A program made the translations under genes and the position numbers. A stretch of DNA of 64,000 nt from NCBI RefSeq assembly GCF_027270315.1, contig NZ_CP114413.1, forward strand, positions 2,232,001 through 2,296,000. The letters are read 5' to 3'. The DNA is from Streptomyces cinnabarinus. GTDB taxonomy: Bacteria; Actinomycetota; Actinomycetes; Streptomycetales; Streptomycetaceae. How positions within the stretch are numbered: the first letter of the stretch is position 1; every line of letters begins with the position of its first letter. This document shows positions 52,306 through 60,605 of the stretch, one piece after another. Under the pieces are notes generated by a model. The model was not told the origin of the DNA, searched no databases, and saw only the letters and a program-made list of their open reading frames with translations.

Positions 52306-53037
52306 ATGCCGGGAGGCCGACTCACTCAGTCGGAACGTCAGCAGATCGCGCTGGGGCTGGCCGACGGTCTGGCCTACGCCGAGATCGCCAGGCGGCTGGA
52401 GCGGCCGACCTCGACGATCACACGTGAGGTGATGCGCAACGGCGGTCCCGCCGGGTACCGCGCCGAGCTGGCCCACCGCGCGACGGAGCAGCGCGCGCAT
52501 CGGCGCAAGCAGGCGGCGCCGCGGGGGACGGAGGACGCGCCGCAGGCGTACGGGCGGGACGCCGAGGCGGTGCGCGCGTACGAGGAGACGTTGACGACCG
52601 TCTTCATGCAGTCGGGCACGCCCAAGATGATGGCGCGGGTGATGGCCTGTCTGTGCATCAGTGACTCGGGCAGCCACACCGCGGCGGAACTCGTCCAACG
52701 GCTTCAGGTCAGCCCGGCGTCCATCTCCAAGGCGGTGGCGTTTCTGGAGACGCAGGGGCTGGTGCGGCGGGAGCGGGACGAGCGGCGGCGTGAGCGGTAT
52801 GTCGTCGACGATGACGTCTGGTACCAGTCGATGATCGCCAGTGCCCGTTCGACGGCTCAGATAGTGGAGACGGCGCGGCAGGGCGTCGGCGTCCTCGGGC
52901 CCGACACCCCGGCCGCCATCCGCCTGGAGAACATCGCCCGCTTCCTGGACTTCGTCACGGAGAGCATCACCCGAGCGGCGGACCAGGCAAGAGCCATCCT
53001 GTCCACGAAGCCGGACCCTCCGGACCGGGACGCCTGA
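52306..53037 (+). CDS. GbsR/MarR-type transcriptional regulator with extra N-terminal HTH
   Basis: A 243-residue protein. An N-terminal helix-turn-helix like that of IS30/Hin-type proteins (LTQSERQQIALGLADGLAYAEIARRLERPTSTITREVMRN) is followed by a winged-helix MarR/GbsR domain (CLCISDSGSHTAAELVQRLQVSPASISKAVAFLETQGLVRRERDERRRERYVV) and a helical dimer region. Two DNA-binding modules in one chain is notable. ATG 52306 is chosen, because the open frame upstream is AT-richer operator DNA. It faces the DUF4097-ABC operon. Confidence 0.84.
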   Translation: MPGGRLTQSERQQIALGLADGLAYAEIARRLERPTSTITREVMRNGGPAGYRAELAHRATEQRAHRRKQAAPRGTEDAPQAYGRDAEAVRAYEETLTTVFMQSGTPKMMARVMACLCISDSGSHTAAELVQRLQVSPASISKAVAFLETQGLVRRERDERRRERYVVDDDVWYQSMIASARSTAQIVETARQGVGVLGPDTPAAIRLENIARFLDFVTESITRAADQARAILSTKPDPPDRDA

Positions 53038-53083
53038 CCAACGCCAACTCCTCGCCGTCCCAGGTGGTTCCGCCCCCTGGGAC

Positions 53084-53109
53084 GGGACGGGTAGGGGCGG
53101 CGGGGGCGA
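53084..53109 (+). repeat. G-rich repeat with quadruplex pattern, copy B
   Basis: Identical over 26 bases to 34792-34817, with four G-runs. It lies 47 bp after the regulator stop, between convergent genes. Confidence 0.6.
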
Positions 53110-53115
53110 AAATCG

Positions 53116-53787
53116 CTACGGTCGGGAGTCGTCGTCCCGTTCCCCCAGGGCCGCCAGCTGTGTCTGGAACCAGTCCAGGCGGGCCTGCAACAGCGCGGCC
53201 TCCGCCTCGAGTTCGCGTACCCCCAGGTCCTCGACGGGGACAGGCACCGCAGCACCACCCGCCAGCACCCGCAACCCCTCGCCCGCCAGCCGCGCGAACG
53301 AGGACAGCGAGACCGACGTACGGCCGCGCAGGCACCCCGCACAGGAAGGTGCCAGCCCCCGCCACCCCGGCCTCCCCCACCCCGCGTCCGCCAGCACAAC
53401 CGCCCCCGCACCACAGGAACACGGCCCGACAGTCGCCGTACGCACCCGCTGACGCGCATACCGGAACCCGAGCTCGAAGCGGAGGTACCGCCCGAGCACC
53501 GTCACCTCGAGCAGCACCGCCGCCCGATGCTCCGCCGTGCACAACAACGCCTCCGCCGCCGCCCGTTCATGCACGCAGTGGAAGCCGCAGTCGCACCGCC
53601 GATGCGGCGCCCGATGCCGCAGCCCGTACACACACGACGCGTCGGCCAGCACTCCGTACGGCAGCGCGCCGCCGAGCGACACACCGGTGAACCCGGCCCT
53701 CGTACCGTCGTGCGACAGCACCGGGTGGGCGATCTTGTATCCGGTCGGCGGCTCCGTCGGGTGTTCCTCCGGAAGCCGCAGCCTCAT
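53116..53787 (-). CDS. Cysteine-rich protein of unknown function
   Basis: A 223-residue soluble protein with several cysteine pairs: SCVYGLRHRAPHRRCDCGFHCVH (about 51-73), GPCSCGAG (about 121-128) and PSCAGCLRG (about 147-155), which suggest bound zinc. The end is helical (LEAEAALLQARLDWFQTQLAAL). ATG 53787 overlaps the stop of the 49-residue gene by 4 nt. No family recognised; it looks like a conserved Streptomyces protein. Confidence 0.72.
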   Translation of the reverse strand: MRLRLPEEHPTEPPTGYKIAHPVLSHDGTRAGFTGVSLGGALPYGVLADASCVYGLRHRAPHRRCDCGFHCVHERAAAEALLCTAEHRAAVLLEVTVLGRYLRFELGFRYARQRVRTATVGPCSCGAGAVVLADAGWGRPGWRGLAPSCAGCLRGRTSVSLSSFARLAGEGLRVLAGGAAVPVPVEDLGVRELEAEAALLQARLDWFQTQLAALGERDDDSRP

Positions 53788-53933
53788 CGCGCGACCGGCA
53801 CCTGTGCCTGTACCTCTTCGGGGGCCGTCAGCTCCTTGATCTCCTCGACGCGATCGGGGAGTTCGGGCGCTTCCTCAGGGATCAGCGGCCGCTCTTCAGC
53901 GACTCCGGTGGCGAGTGCCTTGCCGAGCTTCAT
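53784..53933 (-). CDS. Small acidic protein, 49 residues
   Basis: MKLGKALATGVAEERPLIPEE, then APELPDRVEEIKELTAPEEVQAQ: a small, acidic, mostly helical or unstructured protein. GGAGG lies 4 nt before ATG 53933, and its stop overlaps the next gene by 4 nt, which supports real translation. Function unknown; coupling suggests it works with the cysteine-rich protein. Confidence 0.68.
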   Translation of the reverse strand: MKLGKALATGVAEERPLIPEEAPELPDRVEEIKELTAPEEVQAQVPVAR

Positions 53934-54106
53934 GACGCCTCCAGGACCAGTGGTCGTTGACCGTCCGCCCCATAGTGACCCACAAGACCCCGGCTCGGAC
54001 ATAGGGCCTGCCTCACGTCACCCACCCCAACACCACAGCGATGCTTAGCGTTACCTCGTAGAAGATTTAAGTGGAGCTTCATCGTCGCGCTGCCGAGACT
54101 ACAACC

Positions 54107-55003
54107 ATGACGACCACCGACGCTCCCTTCGGCCGCGCCCTCTGCGCCATGATCACGCCCTTCACCGACGAGGGCGCGCTCGACCTCCCCGGAGCCCAGC
54201 GGCTCGCCGAGCAGCTGGTGTCGCAGGGGTGTGACGGCCTGGTGCTGTCCGGCACCACGGGCGAGTCCCCGACCACGACGGACGAGGAGAAGACCCGGCT
54301 GGTGCGCGCGGTGCGCGAGGCAGTGGGCGAGCGGGCGTCGGTGGTCGCGGGCGTGGGCACGTCCGACACCCGGCACACGATCGAACTGGCGCTGGCGGCC
54401 GAAAAGGCGGGCGCGGACGGCCTGTTGGTGGTGGCGCCGTACTACAGCAGGCCCCCGCAGGACGCACTGGAGGCCCACTTCCGGGAGATCGCCGACGCGT
54501 CCGGCCTCCCGGTCACGGTGTACGACATCCCGGGCCGCACCGGCGTCCGGATCGAGCCGGACACCATGCTCCGCCTCGCCGAGCACCCGAGGATCGTGGC
54601 GGTGAAGGACTGTTCCTACGACTTCCTCGCCGCCCAGAAGGTCATCTCCCGCACGGAGTTGGCGTACTACGCGGGCTGCGACGAGCACAACCTCGCGCTG
54701 TACGCGGTGGGCGGCGCGGGCTACATCAGTACGGTGGCGAACGCGGCCCCGGCCCGGCTCCGGGCCGTACTGGACGCGTTCGACACCGGCCGCACCACGG
54801 AGGCCGCCGCCCTCCAGCAACAGGCCACCCCGCTCATCGAGTTGATGATGTCGGCGGATCTGCCCGGCACCGTGACCACCAAGGCCCTGCTGGCTGAACT
54901 CGGCCTTCCCGCGGGCCCGGTCCGCCCCCCGCTCCGGCCCGCCGGCCGCGAGACGACCGACGGGCTGCTGAGCGCGTACCGGACGCTCACCGCGGCCGGG
55001 TGA
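54107..55003 (+). CDS. dapA: 4-hydroxy-tetrahydrodipicolinate synthase
   Basis: A 298-residue DHDPS. Marks are AMITPFTDEGALD, LSGTTGESPTTTDEEK (substrate loop), the active-site tyrosine in PVTVYDIPGRTGVRI and the Schiff-base lysine in IVAVKDCSYD. It condenses pyruvate with aspartate semialdehyde, the first committed step to lysine and diaminopimelate. dapD lies 2.5 kb away. ATG 54107 has no clear ribosome site. Confidence 0.86.
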   Translation: MTTTDAPFGRALCAMITPFTDEGALDLPGAQRLAEQLVSQGCDGLVLSGTTGESPTTTDEEKTRLVRAVREAVGERASVVAGVGTSDTRHTIELALAAEKAGADGLLVVAPYYSRPPQDALEAHFREIADASGLPVTVYDIPGRTGVRIEPDTMLRLAEHPRIVAVKDCSYDFLAAQKVISRTELAYYAGCDEHNLALYAVGGAGYISTVANAAPARLRAVLDAFDTGRTTEAAALQQQATPLIELMMSADLPGTVTTKALLAELGLPAGPVRPPLRPAGRETTDGLLSAYRTLTAAG

Positions 55004-56227
55004 TCACCGCCGCGCGAACACCGGCTCCCACGTCCACCGCGTATCCGCCCGCTGCTCCCGCGCCCCGCTCAGCCACGTCACCTTGTCGCTGCCGATCGTG
55101 ACCAGCGCGAGCCGCGGCCGGTACGCCTCCTCACCCGGCGACCGCTCCCAGGCGATGAGCCGCCGGTCGTCCACCCAGGCGATCAGCTCGCCGCCGCGCA
55201 CCTTGGTGATCTCCTTGCCGGTACGGGGATCGCGGATCGAGGAGTACGCCTTGTCCCGCACCTCCTTGGTCAGCCCGTGCGCGGCCAGCGTGCCGTCCGG
55301 GGAGAGCCGGGCGCCGACGTCCCACCGCAGGTGCCGTTCGTTCGCCGGCACGGCGACCTTGTTGCCCGCGAGGTCGTAGAACTGCTGCAACCCGTCCCGC
55401 TCGCCGATGAACTGCGCGTACACCAGCCGTCCGTCGCGGCTGAACGCGAAATCGGCCCGGGTGTTGAAGCGCTGGTCGTCCGGCGCGCTGCTCCAGGCGT
55501 TCCCGGCCTCGTCGGGCGCCGTCGGGTCCAGGACGATGAAGCCGGTCCGCGTGGACCGCTCGGGGCCGGGGAAATAGAGCGGCTCACCCTCGTCGTCGGT
55601 ACCCCGCTCGGGCATCAGATCGGGGTCCTTCTCGTACGTCGTCGCGACGAGCCGCGTGCCGTCGCGGGAGTACGCCAGCCCGCCCACCCCGTGCCCGACC
55701 GGGATCCACCGCTCGACCTCCCCCGTCGCGAGGTCGAGCAGCCCGATCCGCCGGGTGGGCAGGGTCCGCTCCAGTACGGCCGCGGTCCGCATCCCGGGGG
55801 CGACGGCGACGTAGGACCATCGGGGGTCCTTCTCGTACCGGCCGGTCGCCGGGTCGAGCAGCCAGTAGGTGCGGACGAGGCGACCGTGATCACCCTCCGC
55901 CCGCGTCTCCGTCGTGCAGTAGGCGGCCAGCGCCACCTGGCCCGCGGCGATCAGCTCGCGGGGCGGTGACTGGTCCGGGTGCGCATACGTCCGGCTGCCG
56001 CCGTCCAGGAGGCCCGCGGGCCGTATGTCGTCCTTGCCAAAGTCCAGTTGCGGCACGCCCACCGCGAGGGCGACGACGGCCACGGTGCCCACGGCCGCGG
56101 CGGCGATCCTGCGGGAGCGGCGGCGGCGCCGTACGGCCAGGACCCGGTCGGCGAGGCCGGGCGCGGCCGGTGCCTGCGCCTCGGCGGTCTCCCGCAGCGC
56201 GTCACGCACGAGTTCCTCGACGTTCAC
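55004..56227 (-). CDS. Single-pass membrane protein with beta-propeller-like domain, sigma partner
   Basis: A 407-residue protein: a cytoplasmic N-terminus (MNVEELVRDALRETAEAQ..GLADRVLAVRRRRRSRR), one membrane helix at about 42-60 (IAAAAVGTVAVVALAVGV), and a large outer part of repeated strands (IGLLDLATGEVERW, GLAYSRDGTRLVATTY, FAFSRDGRLVYAQF, ARLSPDGTLAAHGL) like a six- to seven-bladed propeller. GTG 56227 overlaps the sigma stop by 4 nt. It is a likely anti-sigma or sensor; no zinc motif is seen. Confidence 0.78.
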   Translation of the reverse strand: MNVEELVRDALRETAEAQAPAAPGLADRVLAVRRRRRSRRIAAAAVGTVAVVALAVGVPQLDFGKDDIRPAGLLDGGSRTYAHPDQSPPRELIAAGQVALAAYCTTETRAEGDHGRLVRTYWLLDPATGRYEKDPRWSYVAVAPGMRTAAVLERTLPTRRIGLLDLATGEVERWIPVGHGVGGLAYSRDGTRLVATTYEKDPDLMPERGTDDEGEPLYFPGPERSTRTGFIVLDPTAPDEAGNAWSSAPDDQRFNTRADFAFSRDGRLVYAQFIGERDGLQQFYDLAGNKVAVPANERHLRWDVGARLSPDGTLAAHGLTKEVRDKAYSSIRDPRTGKEITKVRGGELIAWVDDRRLIAWERSPGEEAYRPRLALVTIGSDKVTWLSGAREQRADTRWTWEPVFARR

Positions 56228-56769
56228 GGACGTACCTCCACGGGAGAGAAGTCGGGCAGTCGCTCCGCCGTCGTGAGGGCGGCCAGCTCGGGCGCGAGGG
56301 TGCGCAGCCGGGCCAGGGAGCGATGGGTGGTGGACCGGACGGTCCCGACGGAACAGCCGAGGATCCGGGCCACCTCGGCCTCGGGCAGGTCCTCGAAGTA
56401 GCGCAGCACCAGCACGGTCCGCTGGCGCGCGGTGAGCCGGGCGAGCGCGCCACGGATGACGAGCCGCAGCTCGGTGGCGCCGGAGTCGTCCGCGGCGGCG
56501 CCGGTGTCGGGCGGCTCGGCGACACTCAGCTCGCGCCGCCGCCACTTCAGGCGCCAGCGGCTGATCTGCTGCCGGTACAGGATCTGCCGTACATACGCCT
56601 CGGGCTCATCGATCCGGTGCCACCGCCCGGCCGCCTTGACCAACGCGTTCTGCAACAGATCCTCGGCTGCGTGCCGGTCCCCGCCGCTCAGCAGCACGGC
56701 AGTCCTCAACAGCGCGGACGACCGGTTCTCCACGAACTCCCGGAACCGCTCATGCCCCTCGCCATCCAT
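56224..56769 (-). CDS. SigE-family RNA polymerase sigma factor
   Basis: A 181-residue ECF-type sigma factor. Region 2: RFREFVENRSSALLRTAVLLSGGDRHAAEDLLQNALVKAAGRW; region 4: ALARLTARQRTVLVLRYFEDLPEAEVARILGCSVGTVRSTTHRSLARL. ATG 56769 is chosen, with AAGGTG upstream, because the longer frame adds a basic, unrelated stretch. It is the same layout as the sigma/membrane pair at 2185. It is divergent from the HAD-like gene. Confidence 0.87.
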   Translation of the reverse strand: MDGEGHERFREFVENRSSALLRTAVLLSGGDRHAAEDLLQNALVKAAGRWHRIDEPEAYVRQILYRQQISRWRLKWRRRELSVAEPPDTGAAADDSGATELRLVIRGALARLTARQRTVLVLRYFEDLPEAEVARILGCSVGTVRSTTHRSLARLRTLAPELAALTTAERLPDFSPVEVRP

Positions 56770-56905
56770 CGTCACCTTCATCGGCACCGGGCGAGCCCAC
56801 TGCCCGCCCCTCCACCGGTGATGACGCGCACGACCACGCCCCGCTATGCCACTCCCACGGAAAAGATCCCACGTCACCGAAGCACCGCTCCCGTACGGTG
56901 ACCCC

Positions 56906-57409
56906 GTGAGCCGCCCCCTGCTCTTCCTGGACGTCGACGGCCCCCTGAACCCCTGGGCCGCACAGCCCGAACGCCGCCCCGAGGGCTACACCACGATCCG
57001 CGTCGCCCTCCGCCCGGGCCGCCCGCTGCGCGTCTGGCTCAACCCGTCCCACGGCCGGTCGCTCCTGGCCCTCGACTACGACCTCTGCTGGGCCACGACC
57101 TGGATGTCCGCCGCCAACCGCTGGATCGCCCCGGTCATCGGCCTCCCCGAACTCCCGTACGTCGACTTCGGCGACAACCTGTTCGCGGAACGCCCCGACG
57201 GCGTCCACTGGAAGACGGCGACGATCGTGGAGTACGCAAAGGGCCGTCCCTTCGCCTGGGTGGACGACGAACAGAGCGAGGCGGACGAGGCGTACGTGGC
57301 CGACCACCACCCGACCGCGGCGCTGCTGCACCACGTGAACCCAAGGATCGGCCTGAGGGAGCCGGACTTCACGGCACTGAGGAAGTTCAGGGAGGCAGCC
57401 GTCTTTTAG
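56906..57409 (+). CDS. HAD-like hydrolase domain protein
   Basis: A 167-residue protein starting SRPLLFLDVDGPLNPW, the DxD motif of HAD phosphohydrolases; later FAWVDDEQSEADEAYV supplies the third-motif acidic pair. Substrate unknown. GTG 56906 lies 6 nt after TACGGT, so the transcript may be leaderless. Its TAG stop is the first part of a dispersed repeat. Confidence 0.78.
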   Translation: MSRPLLFLDVDGPLNPWAAQPERRPEGYTTIRVALRPGRPLRVWLNPSHGRSLLALDYDLCWATTWMSAANRWIAPVIGLPELPYVDFGDNLFAERPDGVHWKTATIVEYAKGRPFAWVDDEQSEADEAYVADHHPTAALLHHVNPRIGLREPDFTALRKFREAAVF

Positions 57410-57455
57410 GGGCGCGGGGAACTGCGCGACCAGCCCCCACCGGCCCGCAGCTCCC
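57408..57455. repeat. Dispersed intergenic repeat, copy 5
   Basis: Same element as at 4614. The stop codon of the HAD gene (57407-57409) runs into its first bases, and it lies 14 bp from the dapD stop. Confidence 0.8.
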
Positions 57456-57469
57456 CACCACCCGACTGC

Positions 57470-58459
57470 TCAGTTGTGACTGTGCAGAATCTCGTTCAGC
57501 CCGCCCCACACCGCATTGTTCGGCCGCGCCTCAACCGTGCCGGTCACCGAGTTGCGGCGGAACAGGATGTTGGACGCGCCGGACAGATCGCGGGCCTTCA
57601 CGACCTCCCCGTCCGGCATGGTGACGCGGGTGCCGGCCGTGACGTACAGGCCGGCCTCGACCACGCACTCATCGCCCAGCGCGATCCCGACACCCGCCTC
57701 CGCGCCGATCAGGCACCGCTCGCCGATGGCGATGATGACGTTGCCGCCGCCCGACAGGGTGCCCATCGTCGAGGCGCCGCCACCGATGTCCGAGCCGTCC
57801 CCGACGACGACGCCCGCGGAGATCCGGCCCTCGACCATGGACGTGCCGAGCGTGCCCGCGTTGAAGTTGACGAAGCCCTCGTGCATGACCGTCGTGCCCT
57901 CGGAGAGGTGCGCGCCCAGGCGGACCCGGTCGGCGTCGGCGATGCGGACGCCCTTCGGCGCCACGTAGTCCGTCATCCGCGGGAACTTGTCGATCGAGGT
58001 CACCTGGAGGTGCAGCCCCTCGGCACGGGCGTTCAGCCGCACCTTCTCGATGTCGTCCACCGCGACCGGGCCGAGCGAGGTCCAGGCGACGTTGGCGAGG
58101 AAGCCGAACATGCCGTCCAGGCTCTGGCCGTGCGGCTTGACCAGGCGGTGGGAGAGGAGGTGCAGCCGCAGGTAGACGTCGTGGGCGTCGATGGGCTTGG
58201 CGTCGAGCGACGCGATGACCGTGCGCACCGCGACGACCTCCACGCCCCGGCGGGCGTCCGGGCCGATCGCCTTCGCCGCGCCCTCACCGAGCAGCTCCAC
58301 GGCCCGCTCGGCGGAGAGCCGCTCGGTGCCGGAGGGGCCGGGCTCGACGGCGAGCTCGGGCGCGGGGAACCAGGTGTCGAGGACGGTGCCGTCGGCGGCG
58401 ATCGTGGCGAGGCCGGCGGCAACGGCGCCGGTGGTGCGGGGTGCGGTCGTGTCGGTCAT
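57470..58459 (-). CDS. dapD: Tetrahydrodipicolinate N-succinyltransferase
   Basis: A 329-residue acyltransferase of the actinobacterial DapD group. The left-handed beta-helix covers about 165-300 (VRIADADRVRLGAHLSEGTTVMHEGFVNFNAGTLGTSMVEGRISAGVVVGDGSDIGGGASTMGTLSGGGN). MHEGFVNFNAG holds the catalytic and substrate residues. It adds succinyl from CoA in lysine/diaminopimelate synthesis, alongside dapA at 54107. Confidence 0.9.
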   Translation of the reverse strand: MTDTTAPRTTGAVAAGLATIAADGTVLDTWFPAPELAVEPGPSGTERLSAERAVELLGEGAAKAIGPDARRGVEVVAVRTVIASLDAKPIDAHDVYLRLHLLSHRLVKPHGQSLDGMFGFLANVAWTSLGPVAVDDIEKVRLNARAEGLHLQVTSIDKFPRMTDYVAPKGVRIADADRVRLGAHLSEGTTVMHEGFVNFNAGTLGTSMVEGRISAGVVVGDGSDIGGGASTMGTLSGGGNVIIAIGERCLIGAEAGVGIALGDECVVEAGLYVTAGTRVTMPDGEVVKARDLSGASNILFRRNSVTGTVEARPNNAVWGGLNEILHSHN

Positions 58460-58513
58460 GAGGGCAACCTAACTTGGCGGGGGCCACCGGGGCGAACCGG
58501 TGCCTCCGGCATC

Positions 58514-59068
58514 TCACGTGCCGGGCGCCGGTGCGCCGATGACCCTGGTCAGGATCTCCCGGGCGTACTCCTCGTCATACGGCACCCCCGTGAGCAGCAC
58601 CTGAAGACAGATCCCGTCCATCAGCGCCACCAGCGCCCGCGCGGTGACGGGATCCGTGCGGCGGCCGAGCAGCCGCGCGAGGTCGGTCGCCCACTCGGCG
58701 GCGACGGGGCGCAGCGCGGGGCGGCGCAGGGCGGCGAGATACAGCTCGTACTCCAGTTCCACACCCGTGCGGTCGCCCCCGAGCCACTCGCCGATCCACC
58801 CGGCCAGCTCCGCCGCGAGATCCGCCGCCGGGTCGGTCAGCGCCCCGCGCGCGGCGATCACCTTGGCGAAACCCTCGTTGGCCTGGCGCAGGGCGGCGAC
58901 CATCAGCTCGTCGAGGGTGGCGAAGTGGTACGTCGTCGAGCCGAGCGGGACATCGGCCTCCGCCGCGACCGAGCGGTGGGTCAGACCCGCGAGGCCCTTC
59001 CCGCCCACGACCCGGATGGCGGCGTCGATGATCCGCTGCCGTCGCTCCGGGTCGTAGCGCCGGGCCAT
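58514..59068 (-). CDS. TetR-family transcriptional regulator
   Basis: A 184-residue repressor. The helix-turn-helix reads RQRIIDAAIRVVGGKGLAGLTHRSVAAEADVPLGSTTYHFATLDELMVAAL (about 9-59). ATG 59068 overlaps the last base of the SMR stop (TGATG). A palindrome upstream of the SMR gene (59409-59428) is its likely operator. Confidence 0.88.
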   Translation of the reverse strand: MARRYDPERRQRIIDAAIRVVGGKGLAGLTHRSVAAEADVPLGSTTYHFATLDELMVAALRQANEGFAKVIAARGALTDPAADLAAELAGWIGEWLGGDRTGVELEYELYLAALRRPALRPVAAEWATDLARLLGRRTDPVTARALVALMDGICLQVLLTGVPYDEEYAREILTRVIGAPAPGT

Positions 59069-59388
59069 CAGTGCGCGCCGCCCAGGTTCAGGACCACGAC
59101 CCCCGCGACTATCAGCAGGATCCCGGTGACCTTGGTGAAGGTCAGTGCCTCGCCGAACGCCACGAGTCCGATGACGGCGATGCTCGCGGTGCCGACCCCG
59201 GCCCAGATCGCGTAGGCGGCGCCGATACCGACGGTCTTCAGGGTCTGGGCGAGCAGCGCGAAGGAGACGACGTAACCGAGCGCCGTCAGCAGCGACGGCC
59301 AGAGCCTGCTGAAGCCGGCGCTGTACTTCATGGCGGTGGTGGCGGCCACCTCGGCGGCGATGGCGCCGGCGAGCGTCAGGTATCCCAT
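59068..59388 (-). CDS. Small multidrug resistance (SMR) efflux protein
   Basis: A 106-residue membrane protein with four helices. The essential glutamate is at residue 13 (AIAAEVAATTAMKYSAGFSRLWPS), and AYAIWAGVGTASIAVIG and TGILLIVAGVVVLNL are the usual helices 3 and 4 marks. SMR proteins export quaternary ammonium or guanidinium compounds with protons. It leads the operon with the TetR gene. Confidence 0.88.
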   Translation of the reverse strand: MGYLTLAGAIAAEVAATTAMKYSAGFSRLWPSLLTALGYVVSFALLAQTLKTVGIGAAYAIWAGVGTASIAVIGLVAFGEALTFTKVTGILLIVAGVVVLNLGGAH

Positions 59389-59406
59389 GCGTACAAGCGT
59401 ACACAG

Positions 59407-60396
59407 CTATATGTACGGGCGTACATATGCGACGGGTCCCGGCTCCCGCACCCGCGCCAGGCGGTCGAGCGCCCGCCGCTTGGCACGGGCCGCACGCCGC
59501 AGCGCCGACACCTTCCGGTACCGCAGCAGCTCGGCCGGATCGGGGCGTACGGCGCCGCTGAGCGCGTAGCCGTGGCTCTCCAGCCGCTCCCCCAGCACCG
59601 CGTCGCACAGCCTGATCTGATCCGGCGTCAGCCGCTGCCGCCAACTGCCCGCCCGCGAGGCGTCCAGGGTGCCGTGAGTGCGCCGGTGCCAGGTCTTGCG
59701 GGCGGGTACGGCCAGGCCCGCCAGCCGGTGCGGCTCGGTCGTCCCGGGGGCGTACTCCTCACCCAAGTAGGTGCAGAGCGAGCGCAGTTGGCGCTCGGGG
59801 TGGGCGAGAAGGTCCTCGTATCTCAGCTCGTGCCAGCAGTCCGGGCCGAGTCGGCTCGCGTACCGGCGGGTCACGTCCATCACCTGCGCCCAGGTGGCGA
59901 CGGCCTCGTGGAAGCCGCGGTGCCACCAGGGCATCCCGAGCAGCGAGGCCACACAGTCACGTCCGTCGCGGACCAGATGCACGAACTGCGCGTCCGGGAA
60001 GAGCCGATGGATCTCCTCGACGTGCAGGGCGTACGCGGGCCGCTTGTCGCCCCAGCGGGCCTTGCCGTGCTGCTCGGCGTACGCCTTGAGCGGGACGGCG
60101 AGTGCCGAGCCGAGGGTCGGCGGGCCGTCCGCGATCCGCTCCGCCACGCCGCCCGCGTCCAGGCCCAGTTCATGGAAGCGGGTCGCCTTCCGCCCGGTGA
60201 TCCAGCGGGCGAGCGCGGCGCGGTTCCCCGCGTCCCGGAGGTCGCCGAAGCCCAGCCGTCCCTCGTAGGCGGGCAGCACGAACCGTGTCTCGGGCGGAAG
60301 CGCTATCCGTGGATGCGCGTGCAGCATGAGCTGGAGGAGGGTGGTGCCGGACCTGGGGCACCCGAGGACGAACACGGGGCGAGCGCTGGTTTCCAC
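59407..60396 (-). CDS. Sulfotransferase-family protein
   Basis: A 329-residue PAPS-dependent sulfotransferase. The 5'-phosphosulfate loop is LGCPRSGTTLLQLML (about 12-26), and FVHLVRDGRDCVASLLG (about 147-163) is the 3'-phosphate motif. The acceptor is unknown. The start is uncertain: GTG 60396 fits the family's usual N-terminus but lacks a clear ribosome site, and a longer frame to 60465 exists. Confidence 0.82.
   Translation of the reverse strand: METSARPVFVLGCPRSGTTLLQLMLHAHPRIALPPETRFVLPAYEGRLGFGDLRDAGNRAALARWITGRKATRFHELGLDAGGVAERIADGPPTLGSALAVPLKAYAEQHGKARWGDKRPAYALHVEEIHRLFPDAQFVHLVRDGRDCVASLLGMPWWHRGFHEAVATWAQVMDVTRRYASRLGPDCWHELRYEDLLAHPERQLRSLCTYLGEEYAPGTTEPHRLAGLAVPARKTWHRRTHGTLDASRAGSWRQRLTPDQIRLCDAVLGERLESHGYALSGAVRPDPAELLRYRKVSALRRAARAKRRALDRLARVREPGPVAYVRPYI
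59409..59428. promoter_or_regulatory. TetR-type operator upstream of the SMR gene
   Basis: ATATGTACG-GG-CGTACATAT is a perfect 20-bp palindrome, 20 bp upstream of the SMR ATG; partial repeats CGTACA occur at 59390 and 59398. It overlaps the last codons (YVRPYI) of the sulfotransferase gene. Confidence 0.68.
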
Positions 60397-60605
60397 GCCG
60401 CCACGCTGCCGTCGGCGGATGAGACGGCCCTGGGACGGCGCTGAGAATGCGATGTGGAACGCCACGGGGACTCGGTGTGGAAAGCGCTCGCTTCAATTTC
60501 TCAAACGCCTGCTCGAAGCGCCCCACCCTCCACTACTGTTTCACCGTTCACACCGGGCCATCGCTGCCGCGGCCGTCCTCCGGGCCCGCCGCCGAAGGAA
60601 CGCGC

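Noticed and set aside
4614..57455. Insertion sequence or transposase remnants linked to the dispersed repeats
   Set aside because: No transposase-like frame, terminal inverted repeats or target duplications were seen near any of the five copies.
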